From the NCBI GenBank assembly GCA_032622095.1, contig CP136068.1, positions 10,273,729 to 10,337,728 on the forward strand: a stretch of DNA of 64,000 nt, written 5' to 3'. The translations under genes were made by a program, and so were the position numbers. Each line of letters begins with the position of its first letter. Position 1 is the stretch's first letter. The notes beneath the pieces are model-generated. The model had not been told where the DNA came from and did no database searches. It was given only the letters and a program-made list of their open reading frames with translations. Origin of the DNA: Siphonodentalium dalli (Eukaryota > Mollusca > Scaphopoda > Gadilida > Siphonodentaliidae). Shown here one piece after another: positions 12,639 through 25,332 of the stretch.

Positions 12639-12784
12639 CCATCATGACCTGGGATGTGGGCATGGAAATATCTCACTATTGGGGCCAGATATTTGGTCCA
12701 GACACTCGGCAAGCCTTGTGTCCGCCCCAAATATCTGGCCCCTCGTGTGATATTTGTTCATCCCACATCCCAAGACTTGATGGA
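12639..12784. repeat. 58-bp-arm imperfect hairpin
   Basis: Left arm 12639-12696 and right arm 12727-12784 are reverse complements with several mismatches. The inner 16 bp (GGGGCCAGATATTTGG / CCAAATATCTGGCCCC) is perfect. The loop is about 30 nt. No coding and no obvious target duplication. Confidence 0.75.
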
Positions 12785-12853
12785 TGCTATCAGTCCCAAT
12801 CTGCCCCGAGAGCTTCTACTGGTACACAGATAATTATGATAAATAAATATATC

Positions 12854-13230
12854 TTACTAGCTGATGTGCCTGACTTCGTCCTGGCTATTTAGGGATTTCT
12901 TTGTGATCGCCTTACGGTATCTGTGCAAACTATTGTTCGCTTGGTCGAGAAGCATACCTATATGAGCGTATACGAGAGAGGTCAATGTCAAGGTCAAGGA
13001 GACGGTCGCACGTGATATTTGACCCGCCCATATAGTTCCCGGGATCAAAGTAGACCTACTTACCAAATCTGAGTGGATTTGTCGAGGTCCAGAAACATGC
13101 CTATATAAGCGCATATGAGCGAGGTCAAGGTCAAGGACAAAGTCGCACATGAAATTGGACCCGCGCATATTGTTCCCGGGATCAAAGTAGGCCTAGATAC
13201 TAAATTTGAGTGGGATCGCTACTGCAGGTT
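12854..13230 (-). mobile_element. Helitron C fragment, 3' end clear
   Basis: Minus strand: CTAG at 12854-12857 followed by T, preceded by a hairpin-capable GCCAGGAC...GTCAGGC segment. This is the same terminal design as element A at 3536. The interior shares the 'aggtcaaggtcaaggacaaagtcgca' and 'cccgggatcaaagtaggcct' themes and shows an internal duplication (about 12950-13065 versus 13080-13210). I could not place the 5' TC end, so the right boundary is approximate. Confidence 0.6.
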
Positions 13231-13653
13231 GCTAGTCTATAACACACATATACACATACATACAGAAGTTCCAAACAATATAATAAATATACGCTTCTGC
13301 ACCGCCTGTCCCGATATTTCCGTATACTCTATATATGACAACAACATACCCCATAACGCTATGCTCATGCGTCTTGCCATATATACCGCTGGAACATGCC
13401 GTGTCCATCTGAGACTGCACACCAAGGGTGTTCAACATTCAGATAGAAGCTTACGTTTCATATTTGCATATTAATACATGTAAATGGTTCCACGAAGTCG
13501 GAGGCCTTTCAATATGCCATTCCGTTTACAAAGGTTTGATATATTACTTTTCGTATGCGATAAGCTCTTTGGTAAATGGTCCCAAACTGCTTGGTGTCAA
13601 CTTGTGTCGAAATAAATGTATGTCCAGATAGCATGACCATTTTGTAGCTAATG

Positions 13654-13795
13654 GGGACAGCCAAAATATGTAGACTATAGTTGGGCAGAGCGAGCCTTCG
13701 AATATACATTGGGGTATCCGAAATAGTGGGGACAGCCAAATTATTTAGACTGTAGTTGGAAAGAGCCTTCGAGTATACCTGGTGGTATCCAAAAC
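13654..13795. repeat. diverged tandem duplication, about 75 bp x 2
   Basis: Two adjacent copies of a segment starting 'ggggacagccaaa' and running through 'agagccttcga.tatac' to 'ggtatcc'. They are diverged by substitutions and a 7-bp indel. Confidence 0.65.
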
Positions 13796-13799
13796 ACAT

Positions 13800-16700
13800 A
13801 ACTAGAACGTTTCTCATTTACCAGTCGTGTTTTGGAATTTCTCTACCAGCAAATAACGCAGATAACCACAACAAAACAATTACATAAGTTTCCCTAACAC
13901 TTGTTCCCCTGTGTGCCAAGAGTTACCACTTCGACACAGATAACCACTAGAAATAAAAAAACCTCTTCTATGGCTTCTAGCTTTATCATTTTTCCCAAGA
14001 GTTTCTAATGAGACGCAGACAAAACATAGACATAATAGCGATTATATAAACTTGTATCGTTTGTCCCGCTGTGTTCCGATAGTTTCTATTTGGGACGACG
14101 ATCACGATGAAGATTATCTGCTATAAGCTTATACAACGATTGTCCCGCCCTGCACAATACTGTATACATGGGACAAGATACCCCATTACTTGCTGCTCAC
14201 TCTTCGTGCCATTTATGTGGGTTTTAGTAGTGTGATATATATGGCATTTATATAAAATAAATAGGGCAGGATTTCATTTCCAAAACATCGACAAATCATG
14301 CTTTTTTTTGTCAGTATGTTTTCAAAATTTAAACTATTTTATTTCCCGATAAAATAGTACTATTGTCGCGTTACCAACTTCCGGGACAGCGTATGCCCTT
14401 GGTCTGTCTATTCTTTGGATGACAGTCGGTCATCACTGATTAGACAAAACGTATGTTTCATGTCTTCAAGCTGTTTTTGTGACACTTTTTACTTAATGCA
14501 TATATTGTCGAGTTTTGAGGTAAACAAACTTACCGTAGCTATCTTTGCGTTTGGTTTAATACTCTGAAATTGGTATACATTGTTTTGATATGTGCAGTTT
14601 AAAATACTAGTTGTTATGGGGAAAAGCCAATTCTGAAATTATATATTATTTAATACATGTAGCATGTTGTTCGTTTTTGCTGTTTTTATTTGGTTGTTAT
14701 TATAAGCAAATGCCTGGAAACACGTTCACGGCATAATAGAATACACGTAAACATAACCATATTTGCATCGTGTAAAATCAGTTTAGTTTATGAGGACACC
14801 ATTGCCATTGTTTTGTTTGTGACATAGGTATCCGTTTTATAACCTGTCTTCTGGATCACCATTTATACTAAGCAAGAACAAAACACGTTGCTGCATTACT
14901 AGGGCATGACAGTCAAATATGTGGTTCCATTTGCGTTCACCAGACTACAGTTAGTAGATGATATGGAACACAATTGGATGAGTCATAACATTTGTCACTA
15001 CAGATCAAGCTGCAGATAGCTTACGCTTTGACTTCTCAGTTGCACATTCATATTCAATAGTGTTGTATATTACACCCCTTCGCAGTGAATACATATTCAT
15101 CTTGACATACGTAATATTATGTCCATTTTAGCTGGTGTGTGGGACTCACCTACCCCTGTCACGCTAAAATGTACAATATAGACAAATACGCCAAAAACAA
15201 ACAAGTGCAACAAAATTAGATTGCAGCACTTCCGGAAGGCAAACAAGCGTTACCCAATGCGGAATTGTATGTTCTATCAGAACAATCTGTTCTTCAAATT
15301 TCGCTGATGCTGGGGTTTGCCATTGTTGGCTCAGGATCTATTCGTTTTAAACTAAACAACGTTGAACAACCAGTTTCGGTCGAAGTGATCTTTAACTATA
15401 ATATGATCGTACGTGACAAGTAATGGAGCAACCACAAATTATATGATCATCAAGTTCAATATTACAATAACTATATGATGGTATGTACTACCTGTACTAC
15501 ACTAATCGATGTATGTATGATCACATTAAAATACGATGTTAGAACGTGGGTTGAGGTAATCGTACGGTATATGGTCACCAATAGCCGGGGTACTAGTACC
15601 TGACGTTGCCCATCCTGTGATCTATTCAAACCCAGTATTAAATTGGTGAATACTTATGTCCCCTCCACCAACCTTGAGTTACAAATTATTTATAAATTTG
15701 AGACAAAATTATGGTGAAACTGTCCTGGTAGTTTGATATTCCATCAACATTTATGGAGAAATATGTTGTTTTGAGACCATATGGATAGAAGATGCCTAAG
15801 GCATTTGAGTGAATACCAAAATTACTTCATGAGTGACTAGCAGTGGAAATATCTATGTTGAATTTTGATATTCCACTATTAGTCACGAATGAAATAATAT
15901 GGGATTCACTCAAAACACCATAGCGTCGGTGGGCTTCCAAACCTCGTATAGGTCGGTTTTGGCGCGAAACCTTTTTTTGCATATTTGGAATCAGCGTATC
16001 AAATTACACAAACCATTAGGTTATGGCCACTATAACCAATCAGAATATGTAGTTCTTCCAAGTTCATTTTTCTAATTCCAAAAGGTCGTACCCGCCACGC
16101 GTTACATCCTATGACTAAACAGCTGCAAGTTCGTTGCGCGCGAAAATCGATAACACTCCTAGTATAACTTTTCTCAACAAATCTGTACAAATTATTAGTT
16201 TTAAATGTGATAAAGGTGGTTTCAAAGAAATGCCACAGCAGACATTTTCTTCTTTAATTCATTATAGATATGTATTTGTCAATATTATTATTTTTATTGA
16301 ATGGGATTTTTTCCGAAATAATTCCCCAGACTTTTGACACATTTTGTCTCGCTATAACAGGTTTCTTTGTATACTTCCGGAACATCCCAATCGTTTGGCC
16401 CTTATGCATCCTTTCAAACCAGAGTATAATCTATTAAAATGCTAATTTTGAGAAATATTGTTTGATGAATAGAATGGCGCGAACAAGATTTCATAAAAAA
16501 AATAACCCCATACGATGTTTTGGAACTAAAGTTGTATGCTTTACAGCTGTAAATTCCTATGTAATAACTGTATTTGTATTCAGAATGACCCTACTATTGA
16601 CTATTATCTTTAAAAGTTGCTAATTTACTGGCGTCGAGGCACTCCTTTACTTTGTTTCCTGCATGGTCACGCTATTATAACATTTCTTTGCGCCACCCTA
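13800..16700. other. intergenic, no gene recognised
   Basis: AT-rich sequence. Weak similarity exists between 13830-13960 and 14050-14100 (the 'gttcccctgtgtgcc' type phrase). Short open frames at 15999-16337 are not convincing. Confidence 0.4.
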
Positions 16701-16739
16701 TATAGCTCTCTCTGGGTATCTCTGAGTTCTGTCTAACTA

Positions 16740-16855
16740 TGGACCCATCGACTCATCCATCCATCTATTTGTCCATCAATCCATGCACCCATCTATCCGT
16801 CCTGTCAATCCATCCGATTTATTCATCTATCCATCCACCCGTCCACCTGTATATA
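16740..16855. repeat. degenerate CATC microsatellite
   Basis: Repeated CCATC/TCATC phrases with many interruptions. Confidence 0.7.
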
Positions 16856-17070
16856 TATTTATGTATGTGCGTGTATCCGTCCTCTATAACTGTTGATATG
16901 TAATGATCATGTCTGTCAGCCCGACCAACTCTGTCTGATTGTATTTGTAACTATCTAATGGCTCCTGGACACGCACCTGACGTGTTAATGGTACTCAATC
17001 CGATTTGATGGTCACCGCATACTCCTATTCCAACAACAACAACAACATTTTCATAAATTCCGCTTCAGTT

Positions 17071-17291
17071 ATCATAATCGATTAATTGTCCAAAAATAAT
17101 GCTAACCACTGTCAACTATAGTATAAATTTGCTCGAAACGCAGCGAAACGTGTTATTTATCGACATGTTGTTCGACGAAATTTCGACATTGTATTAACAG
17201 AAAGCCTCTTCATTTTAGAGTTATCCATCTTCATCGGTAATTTGGTCCGAGACCGTCGGCTCATCGTCTGTTTACTGGGCCACTAAAATTC
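17071..17291. repeat. non-Helitron spacer inside the higher-order repeat (first copy)
   Basis: About 220 bp starting ATCATAATCGATTAATTG and ending at the ACTAAAATTCTCGAG junction, with no resemblance to the 122-bp monomer. It recurs nearly identically at 20307, 23542, 44106, 46555, 49004, 51453 and 54944. This first copy sits at the array edge and is continuous with non-repetitive flanking DNA on its left. In all other copies the left neighbour is the GACA microsatellite of the adjacent Helitron unit. It looks like captured flanking DNA. Confidence 0.8.
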
Positions 17292-20200
17292 TCGAGATCT
17301 GGTAACCAACTTTCAAGTCGATAGCTCCACCCGTTTCCGAGATCTGGTCTGCGCATGCGCGAAGCTTGCGTCGCACGGGCTCGACGACCCGATAAAATTC
17401 GTATCCGGGGCAAGATACATTCACATAGCAAATTTCAAGTCGATGGCTCCACCCGTTTCCGAGTTCCCGTATATCTCTCTGCAGATGCTAATAACGTTGA
17501 ATGGTAAAGAAACGCTCTTTATAGCGATGCGTAAAAAATAAACGCTCATTAAATTATCACTTGATTAACTACCCCAGTGCCGTTTTGTTGTGACTGAGAT
17601 TGGGGAACGGGTGCTATGAGCTTCTCCAAAATGCGACGCCGACGGTGTCCGTGGGATTTTACCTTTGGATAGGAAGTTTGGTCTCGATCGGTCAACCCGT
17701 TTTCGATTCTATAAAGGACAGACAGACAGAGGTCTTCAAAATATATATGAGACTAGCCGATGAGCCCGACATTGTCCGGGCTATTCAAAAAACAAATTTC
17801 AAGTCGATAGCTCAACCCGTTTCCGAGATCTGGTCTGCGCATGCGCGAAGCTGGCGTCGCACGGGCTCAGCGACCCGATAAAATTCGTATCCGGGGCAAG
17901 ATACATTCACAAACCAAATTTCAAGTCGATAGCTCCACCCGTTTCCGAGATCTGGTCTTCGCATGCGCGAAGCTTGTGTCGCACGGGCTCGGCGACCCGA
18001 TAAAATTCGTATCCGGGGCAAGATACATTCACATAGCAAAGTTCAAGTCGATAGCTCCACCCGTTTCCGAGATCTCGTCTGCGCATGCGCGAAGCGGGCG
18101 TCGCACGGGCTCGCAAAGACGACAACGACGACCGCCTGGTCAAACTACACACGCACACCAAGTTTCGTCCCGATCGGTCGAGAATCGTAGATTTGTATAA
18201 ATGACATACATACAGACAGACAGACAGAGGTCTTCAAAATATATAGGAGACTAGCCGATGAGCCCGACGTTGTCCGGGCTATTCAAAAACCAATTTTCAA
18301 GTCGATAGCTCTACCCAGCCCGACGTTGTCCGGGCTATTCAAAAACCAAATTTCAAGTCGATAGCTCAACCCGTTTCCGAGATCTGGTCTGCGCATGCGC
18401 GAACCTGGCGTCGCGCGGGCTCGGCGACCTAATAAAATTCGTATCCGGGCAAGATACATTCACATACATTCACATAGCAAATTTCAAGTCGATAGCTCCA
18501 CCCGTTTCCGAGTTCCCGTATATCTCTCTGCAGATGCTAATGAATGGTAAAGGAACGCTCTTTATAGCGATGCGTCAAAAAACAAACGCTCATTAAAGTA
18601 TCACTTGATTAACCACAGCAGTGCCGTCTTTTTGTGACTGAGATTGGAGAACGGGTGCTCTGAGCTACTCCAAAACGCGACGCCGATGGTGTCCGTGGGA
18701 TTTTACCTTTGGATAGGAAGTTTGGTCTCGATCGGTCAACACGTTTTCGATTCTATAAAGGAAAGACATACAGACAGAGGTCTTCAAAATATATATGAGA
18801 CTAGCCGATGAGCCCGACGTTGTCCGGGCTATTCACAAACCAAATTTCAAGTCGATAGCTCCACCCGTTTCCAAGATCTGGTCTGCGCATGCGCGAAGCT
18901 TCCGTCGAACGGGCTCGGCGACCCGATAAAATTCGTATTCGGGGCAAGATACATTCACATAGCAAATTTCAAGTCGATAGTTCCACCCGTTTCCGAGATC
19001 TCGTCTGCTCATGCGCGAAGCGGGCGCCGCACGGGCTCGCCAATACGACAACGACGACCGCCTGGTCAAACTACACACACGTACCAAGTTTCGTCCCGAT
19101 CGATCGAGAATCGTAGATTTGTATGACTGACATACATACAGACAGACATACAGACAGAGGTCTTCAAAATATATATGAGACTAGCCGATGAGCCCGACGT
19201 TGTGCGGGCTATTCAAAAACCAAATTTCAAGTCGATAGCTCCACCTGTTTCCGAGATCTGGTAACCAAATTTCAAGTCGATAGCTCCACCCGTTTCAGAG
19301 ATCTGGTCTGCGCATGCGCGAAGCTTGCGTCGCACGGGCTCGACGACCCGATAAAATTCGTATCCGGGGCAAGATACATTCACATAGCAAATTTCAAGTC
19401 GATGGCTCCACCCGTTTCCGAGTTCCCGTATATCTCTCTGCAGATGCTAATAACGTTGAATGGCAAAGAAACGCTCTTTATAGCGATGCGTAAAAAATAA
19501 ACGCTCATTAAATTATCACTTGATTAACTACCTCAGTGCCGTTTTTTGTGACTGAGATTGGGGAACGGGTGCTATGAGCTTCTCCAAAGGGCGACGCCGA
19601 CGGTGTCCGTGGGATTTTACCTTTGGATAGGAAGTTTGGTCTCGATCGGTCAACCCGTTTTCGATTCTATAAAGGACAGACAGACAGAGGTCTTCAAAAT
19701 ATATATGAGACTAGCCGATGAGCCCGACATTGTCCGGGCTATTCAAAAAACAAATTTCAAGTCGATAGCTCCACCCGTTTCCGAGATATGGTCTGCGCAT
19801 GCGCGAAGCTGGCGTCGCACGGGCTCAGCGACCCGATAAAATTCATATCCGGGGCAAGATACATTCACAAACAAAATTTCAAGTCGATAGCTCCACCCGT
19901 TTCCGAGATCTGGTCTTCGCATGCGCGAAGCTTGCGTCGCACGGGCTCGGCGACCCGATAAAATTCGTATCCGGGCAAGATACATGCACATACATTCACA
20001 TAGCAAATTTCAAGTCGATAGCTCCACCCGTTTCCGAGTTCCCGTATATCTCTCTGCAGATGCTAATGAATGGTAAAGAAACGCTCTTTATAGCGATGCA
20101 TCAAAAACAAACGCTCATTAAAGTATCACTTGATTAACCACAGCAGTGCCGTTTTTTTGTGACTGAGATTGGAGAACGGGTGATCTGAGCTACTCCAAAA

Positions 20201-20306
20201 CGCGACGCCGATGGTGTCCGTGGGATTTTACCTTTGGATAGGAAGTTTGGTCTCGATCGGTCAACACGTTTTCGATTCTATAAAGGAAAGACAGACAGAC
20301 ATCATA
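17071..20306 (-). repeat. higher-order repeat, 3,236-bp type, copy 1
   Basis: Defined from spacer start to next spacer start. Homologous landmarks recur at exactly +3,236 bp (for example the 'ggggaacgggtgctatgagc' block at 17600 and 20836). Confidence 0.88.
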
Positions 20307-23300
20307 ATCATAATCGATTAATTGTCCAAAAATAATGCTAACCACTGTCAACTATAGTATAAATTTGCTCGAAACGCAGCGAAACGTGTTATTTATCGAC
20401 ATGTTGTTCGACGAAATTTCGACATTGTATTAACAGAAAGCCTCTTCATTTTAGAGTTATCCATCTTCATCGGTAATTTGGTCCGAGATCGTCGGCTCAT
20501 CGTCTGTTTACTGGGCCACTAAAAATTCTCGAGATCTGGTAACCAAATTTCAAGTCGATAGCTCCACCCGTTTCCGAGATCTGGTCTGCGCATGCGCGAA
20601 GCTTGCGTCGCACGGGCTCGACGACCCGATAAAATTCGTATCCGGGGCAAGATACATTCACATAGCAAATTTCAAGTCGATGGCTCCACCCGTTTCCGAG
20701 TTCCCGTATATCTCTCTGCAGATGCTAATAACGTTGAATGGTAAAGAAACGCTCTTTATAGCAATGCGTAAAAAACAAACGCTCATTAAATTATCACTTG
20801 ATTAACTACCTCAGTGCCGTTTTTTGTGACTGAGATTGGGGAACGGGTGCTATGAGCTTCTCCAAAATGCGACGCCGACGGTGTCCGTGGGATTTTACCT
20901 TTGGATAGGAAGTTTGGTCTCGATCGGTCAACCCGTTTTCGATTCTATAAAGGACAGACAGACAGAGGTCTTCAAAATATATATGAGACTAGCCGATGAG
21001 CCCGACATTGTCCGGGCTATTCAAAAAACAAATTTCAAGTCGATAGCTCAACCCGTTTCCGAGATCTGGTCTGCGCATGCGCGAAGCTGGCGTCGCACGG
21101 GCTCAGCGACCCGATAAAATTCGTATCCGGGGCAAGATACATTCACAAACCAAATTTCAAGTCGATAGCTCCACCCGTTTCCGAGATCTGGTCTTCGCAT
21201 GCGCGAAGCTTGTGTCGCACGGGCTCGGCGACCCGATAAAATTCGTATCCGGGGCAAGATACATTCACATAGCAAAGTTCAAGTCGATAGCTCCACCCGT
21301 TTCCGAGATCTCGTCTGCGCATGCGCGAAGCGGTCGTCGCACGGGCTCGCAAAGACGACAACGACGACCGCCTGGTCAAACTACACACGCACACCAAGTT
21401 TCGTCCCGATCGGTCGAGAATCGTAGATTTGTATAAATGACATACATACAGACAGACAGACAGAGGTCTTCAAAATATATAGGAGACTAGCCGATGAGCC
21501 CGACGTTGTCCGGGCTATTCAAAAACCAATTTTCAAGTCGATAGCTCTACCCAGCCCGACGTTGTCCGGGCTATTCAAAAACCAAATTTCAAGTCGATAG
21601 CTCAACCCGTTTCCGAGATCTGGTCTGCGCATGCGCGAACCTGGCGTCGCGCGGGCTCGGCGACCCAATAAAATTCGTATCCGGGCAAGATACATTCACA
21701 TACATTCACATAGCAAATTTCAAGTCGATAGCTCCACCCGTTTCCGAGTTCCCGTATATCTCTCTGCAGATGCTAATGAATGGTAAAGGAACGCTCTTTA
21801 TAGCGATGCGTCAAAAAACAAACGCTCATTAAAGTATCACTTGATTAACCACAGCAGTGCCGTCTTTTTGTGACTGAGATTGGAGAACGGGTGCTCTGAG
21901 CTACTCCAAAACGCGACGCCGATGGTGTCCGTGGGATTTTACCTTTGGATAGGAAGTTTGGTCTCGATCGGTCAACACGTTTTCGATTCTATAAAGGAAA
22001 GACATACAGACAGAGGTCTTCAAAATATATATGAGACTAGCCGATGAGCCCGACGTTGTCCGGGCTATTCACAAACCAAATTTCAAGTCGATAGCTCCAC
22101 CCGTTTCCAAGATCTGGTCTGCGCATGCGCGAAGCTTCCGTCGAACGGGCTCGGCGACCCGATAAAATTCGTATTCGGGGCAAGATACATTCACATAGCA
22201 AATTTCAAGTCGATAGTTCCACCCGTTTCCGAGATCTCGTCTGCTCATGCGCGAAGCGGGCGCCGCACGGGCTCGCCAATACGACAACGACGACCGCCTG
22301 GTCAAACTACACACACGTACCAAGTTTCGTCCCGATCGATCGAGAATCGTAGATTTGTATAACTGACATACATACAGACAGACATACAGACAGAGGTCTT
22401 CAAAATATATATGAGACTAGCCGATGAGCCCGACGTTGTGCGGGCTATTCAAAAACCAAATTTCAAGTCGATAGCTCCACCTGTTTCCGAGATCTGGTAA
22501 CCAAATTTCAAGTCGATAGCTCCACCCGTTTCCGAGATCTGGTCTGCGCATGCGCGAAGCTTGCGTCGCACGGGCTCGACGACCCGATAAAATTCGTATC
22601 CGGGGCAAGATACATTCACATAGCAAATTTCAAGTCGATGGCTCCACCCGTTTCCGAGTTCCCGTATATCTCTCTGCAGATGCTAATAACGTTGAATGGC
22701 AAAGAAACGCTCTTTATAGCGATGCGTAAAAAATAAACGCTCATTAAATTATCACTTGATTAACTACCTCAGTGCCGTTTTTTGTGACTGAGATTGGGGA
22801 ACGGGTGCTATGAGCTTCTCCAAAGGGCGACGCCGACGGTGTCCGTGGGATTTTACCTTTGGATAGGAAGTTTGGTCTCGATCGGTCAACCCGTTTTCGA
22901 TTCTATAAAGGACAGACAGACAGAGGTCTTCAAAATATATATGAGACTAGCCGATGAGCCCGACATTGTCCGGGCTATTCAAAAAACAAATTTCAAGTCG
23001 ATAGCTCCACCCGTTTCCGAGATATGGTCTGCGCATGCGCGAAGCTGGCGTCGCACGGGCTCAGCGACCCGATAAAATTCATATCCGGGGCAAGATACAT
23101 TCACAAACAAAATTTCAAGTCGATAGCTCCACCCGTTTCCGAGATCTGGTCTTCGCATGCGCGAAGCTTGCGTCGCACGGGCTCGGCGACCCGATAAAAT
23201 TCGTATCCGGGCAAGATACATGCACATACATTCACATAGCAAATTTCAAGTCGATAGCTCCACCCGTTTCCGAGTTCCCGTATATCTCTCTGCAGATGCT

Positions 23301-23541
23301 AATGAATGGTAAAGAAACGCTCTTTATAGCGATGCGTCAAAAACAAACGCTCATTAAAGTATCACTTGATTAACCACAGCAGTGCCGTTTTTTGTGACTG
23401 AGATTGGAGAACGGGTGATCTGAGCTACTCCAAAACGCGACGCCGATGGTGTCCGTGGGATTTTACCTTTGGATAGGAAGTTTGGTCTCGATCGGTCAAC
23501 ACGTTTTCGATTCTATAAAGGAAAGACAGACAGACATCATA
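20307..23541 (-). repeat. higher-order repeat, 3,236-bp type, copy 2
   Basis: Near-identical to copy 1 over its full length, with scattered single-base changes, giving a period of 3,235 here. Confidence 0.88.
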
Positions 23542-24836
23542 ATCATAATCGATTAATTGTCCAAAAATAATGCTAACCACTGTCAACTATAGTATAAATT
23601 TGCTCGAAACGCAGCGAAACGTGTTATTTATCGACATGTTGTTCGACGAAATTTCGACATTGTATTAACAGAAAGCCTCTTCATTTTAGAGTTATCCATC
23701 TTCATCGGTAATTTGGTCCGAGATCGTCGGCTCATCGTCTGTTTACTGGGCCACTAAAAATTCTCGAGATCTGGTAACCAAATTTCAAGTCGATAGCTCC
23801 ACCCGTTTCAGAGATCTGGTCTGCGCATGCGCGAAGCTTGCGTCGCACGGGCTCGACGACCCGATAAAATTCGTATCCGGGGCAAGATACATTCACATAG
23901 CAAATTTCAAGTCGATGGCTCCACCCGTTTCCGAGTTCCCGTATATCTCTCTGCAGATGCTAATAACGTTGAATGGTAAAGAAACGCTCTTTATAGCAAT
24001 GCGTAAAAAACAAACGCTCATTAAATTATCACTTGATTAACTACCTCAGTGCCGTTTTTTGTGACTGAGATTGGGGAACGGGTGCTATGAGCTTCTCCAA
24101 AATGCGACGCCGACGGTGTCCGTGGGATTTTACCTTTGGATAGGAAGTTTGGTCTCGATCGGTCAACCTGTTTTCGATTCTATAAAGGACAGACAGACAG
24201 AGGTCTTCAAAATATATATGAGACTAGCCGATGAGCCCGACATTGTCCGGGCTATTCAAAAAACAAATTTCAAGTCGATAGCTCAACCCGTTTCCGAGAT
24301 CTGGTCTGCGCATGCGCGAAGCTGGCGTCGCACGGGCTCAGCGACCAGATAAAATTCGTATCCGGGGCAAGATACATTCACAAACCAAATTTCAAGTCGA
24401 TAGCTCCACCCGTTTCCGAGATCTGGTCTTCGCATGCGCGAAGCTTGCGTCGCACGGGCTCGGCGACCCGATAAAATTCGTATCCGGGGCAAGATACATT
24501 CACATAGCAAAGTTCAAGTCGATAGCTCCACCCGTTTCCGAGATCTCGTCTGCGTATGCGCGAAGCGGGCGTCGCACAGGCTCGCAAAGACGACAACGAC
24601 GACCGCCTGGTCAAACTATACACACACACCAAGTTTCGTCCCGATCGGTCGAGAATCGTAGATTTGTATAAATGACATACATACAGACAGACAGACAGAG
24701 GTCTTCAAAATATATAGGAGACTAGCCGATGAGCCCGACGTTGTCCGGGCTATTCAAAAACCAATTTTCAAGTCGATAGCTCTACCCAGTCCGACGTTGT
24801 CCGGGCTATTCAAAAACCAAATTTCAAGTCGATAGC
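23542..24836 (-). repeat. higher-order repeat, 2,449-bp type, copy 1, left part
   Basis: This copy is interrupted by the Polinton. Its right part is 42945-44105. Left 1,295 bp plus right 1,161 bp minus the 6-bp target duplication gives 2,450 bp, so the interrupted copy was already of the shorter type. Confidence 0.85.
24831..24836. repeat. Polinton target-site duplication, left (GATAGC)
   Basis: GATAGC immediately precedes the element's AG terminus and is repeated at 42945-42950. Uninterrupted satellite copies have a single GATAGC followed by TCAACCCG at this point, giving a natural empty site. A 6-bp duplication is the Polinton/Maverick hallmark. Confidence 0.95.
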
Positions 24837-25218
24837 AGTAGTAATGGTGGGCACTATGGCCCAGTACCCCCCAGATATGGGCACTATGGCCCAGTACCCC
24901 CCAGACATGGGCACTATGGCCCAGTACCCCCCAGACATGGGCACTATGGCCCAGTACCCCCCAGATATGGGCACTATGGCCCAGTACCCCCCAGACATGG
25001 GCACTATGGCCCAGTACCCCCCAGACATGGGCACTATGGCCCATGGGCCATAGTGCCCATGTCTGGGGGGGTACTGGGCCATAGTGCCCATGTCTGGGGG
25101 GTACTGGGCCATAGTGCCCATGTCTGGGGGGGTACTGGGCCATAGTTCCCACCCTGAGGATAGATGTTCCTGTCATTGATGTGACATTTCTGATCGAAAA
25201 AATGAAAATGGACTTAGA
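24837..25218 (+). repeat. Polinton left TIR with embedded palindrome
   Basis: Outer arm: after AGTAGTAATGGT, six 30-bp units (GGGCACTATGGCCCAGTACC...) run from 24849. A perfect 30-bp palindrome follows at 25029-25058 (centre CCCATGGG), then about three units in inverted orientation to about 25153, then unique TIR sequence (CCTGAGGATAGATG...GGACTTAGA) to 25218. It matches the reverse complement of 42654-42944 except for the number of outer repeat units and a few bases. Open frames across it are repeat artefacts. Confidence 0.92.
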
Positions 25219-25297
25219 ATTATTGTTTTCAAAAGGAAAATCTCACTTTGGAAAATATCAATTAGCAATCAAGAGTTTTTCTTTTCGAATATTTGGT

Positions 25298-25313
25298 GGC
25301 CCTGAAAAGGGCC
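25298..25313 (-). terminator. histone-mRNA-type 3' stem-loop
   Basis: Sense (minus strand): GGCCCT-TTTC-AGGGCC, flanked by AAAAC upstream and ACCA downstream, 20 nt after the stop of the OTU-like gene. This matches the metazoan replication-dependent histone mRNA stem-loop (6-bp stem, UUUC tetraloop, ACC flank). About 12 nt further on there is a purine-rich GAAAAGAAAAACT stretch, where a U7-binding downstream element would sit. Confidence 0.8.
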
Positions 25314-25332
25314 GTTTTATTTTTGTTATAGT

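Larger units (their letters stand above)
17071..24836 (-). repeat. Helitron-derived satellite array, left part
   Basis: A tandem array of minus-strand Helitron units. Core monomers are 122 bp (they begin near 'caaatttcaagtcgatagct' and end at 'gatacattcacata'). Unit junctions are direct: the 3' end CTAG is followed at once by the next 5' end TCTCATATATATTTTG, for example between 17752/17753, 18250/18251, 18800/18801, 19180/19181 and 19710/19711. Units contain one to three or more monomers, a tail block ('gtttcgtcccgatcggtcgag') and a GACA microsatellite. Two complete 3,236-bp higher-order repeats are present, then the start of a 2,450-bp one, which is cut by the Polinton. The many short open frames on both strands are monomer artefacts. 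Confidence 0.88.

Noticed and set aside
12461-12892. Overlapping frames at the 12.6-kb hairpin
   Set aside because: They are created by the inverted repeat. No domain.
24754-25176. Open frames across the Polinton TIR (repeating GHSAHVWGVL or GTMAQYPPDM)
   Set aside because: Pure translation of the 30-bp TIR repeat, present on both strands.
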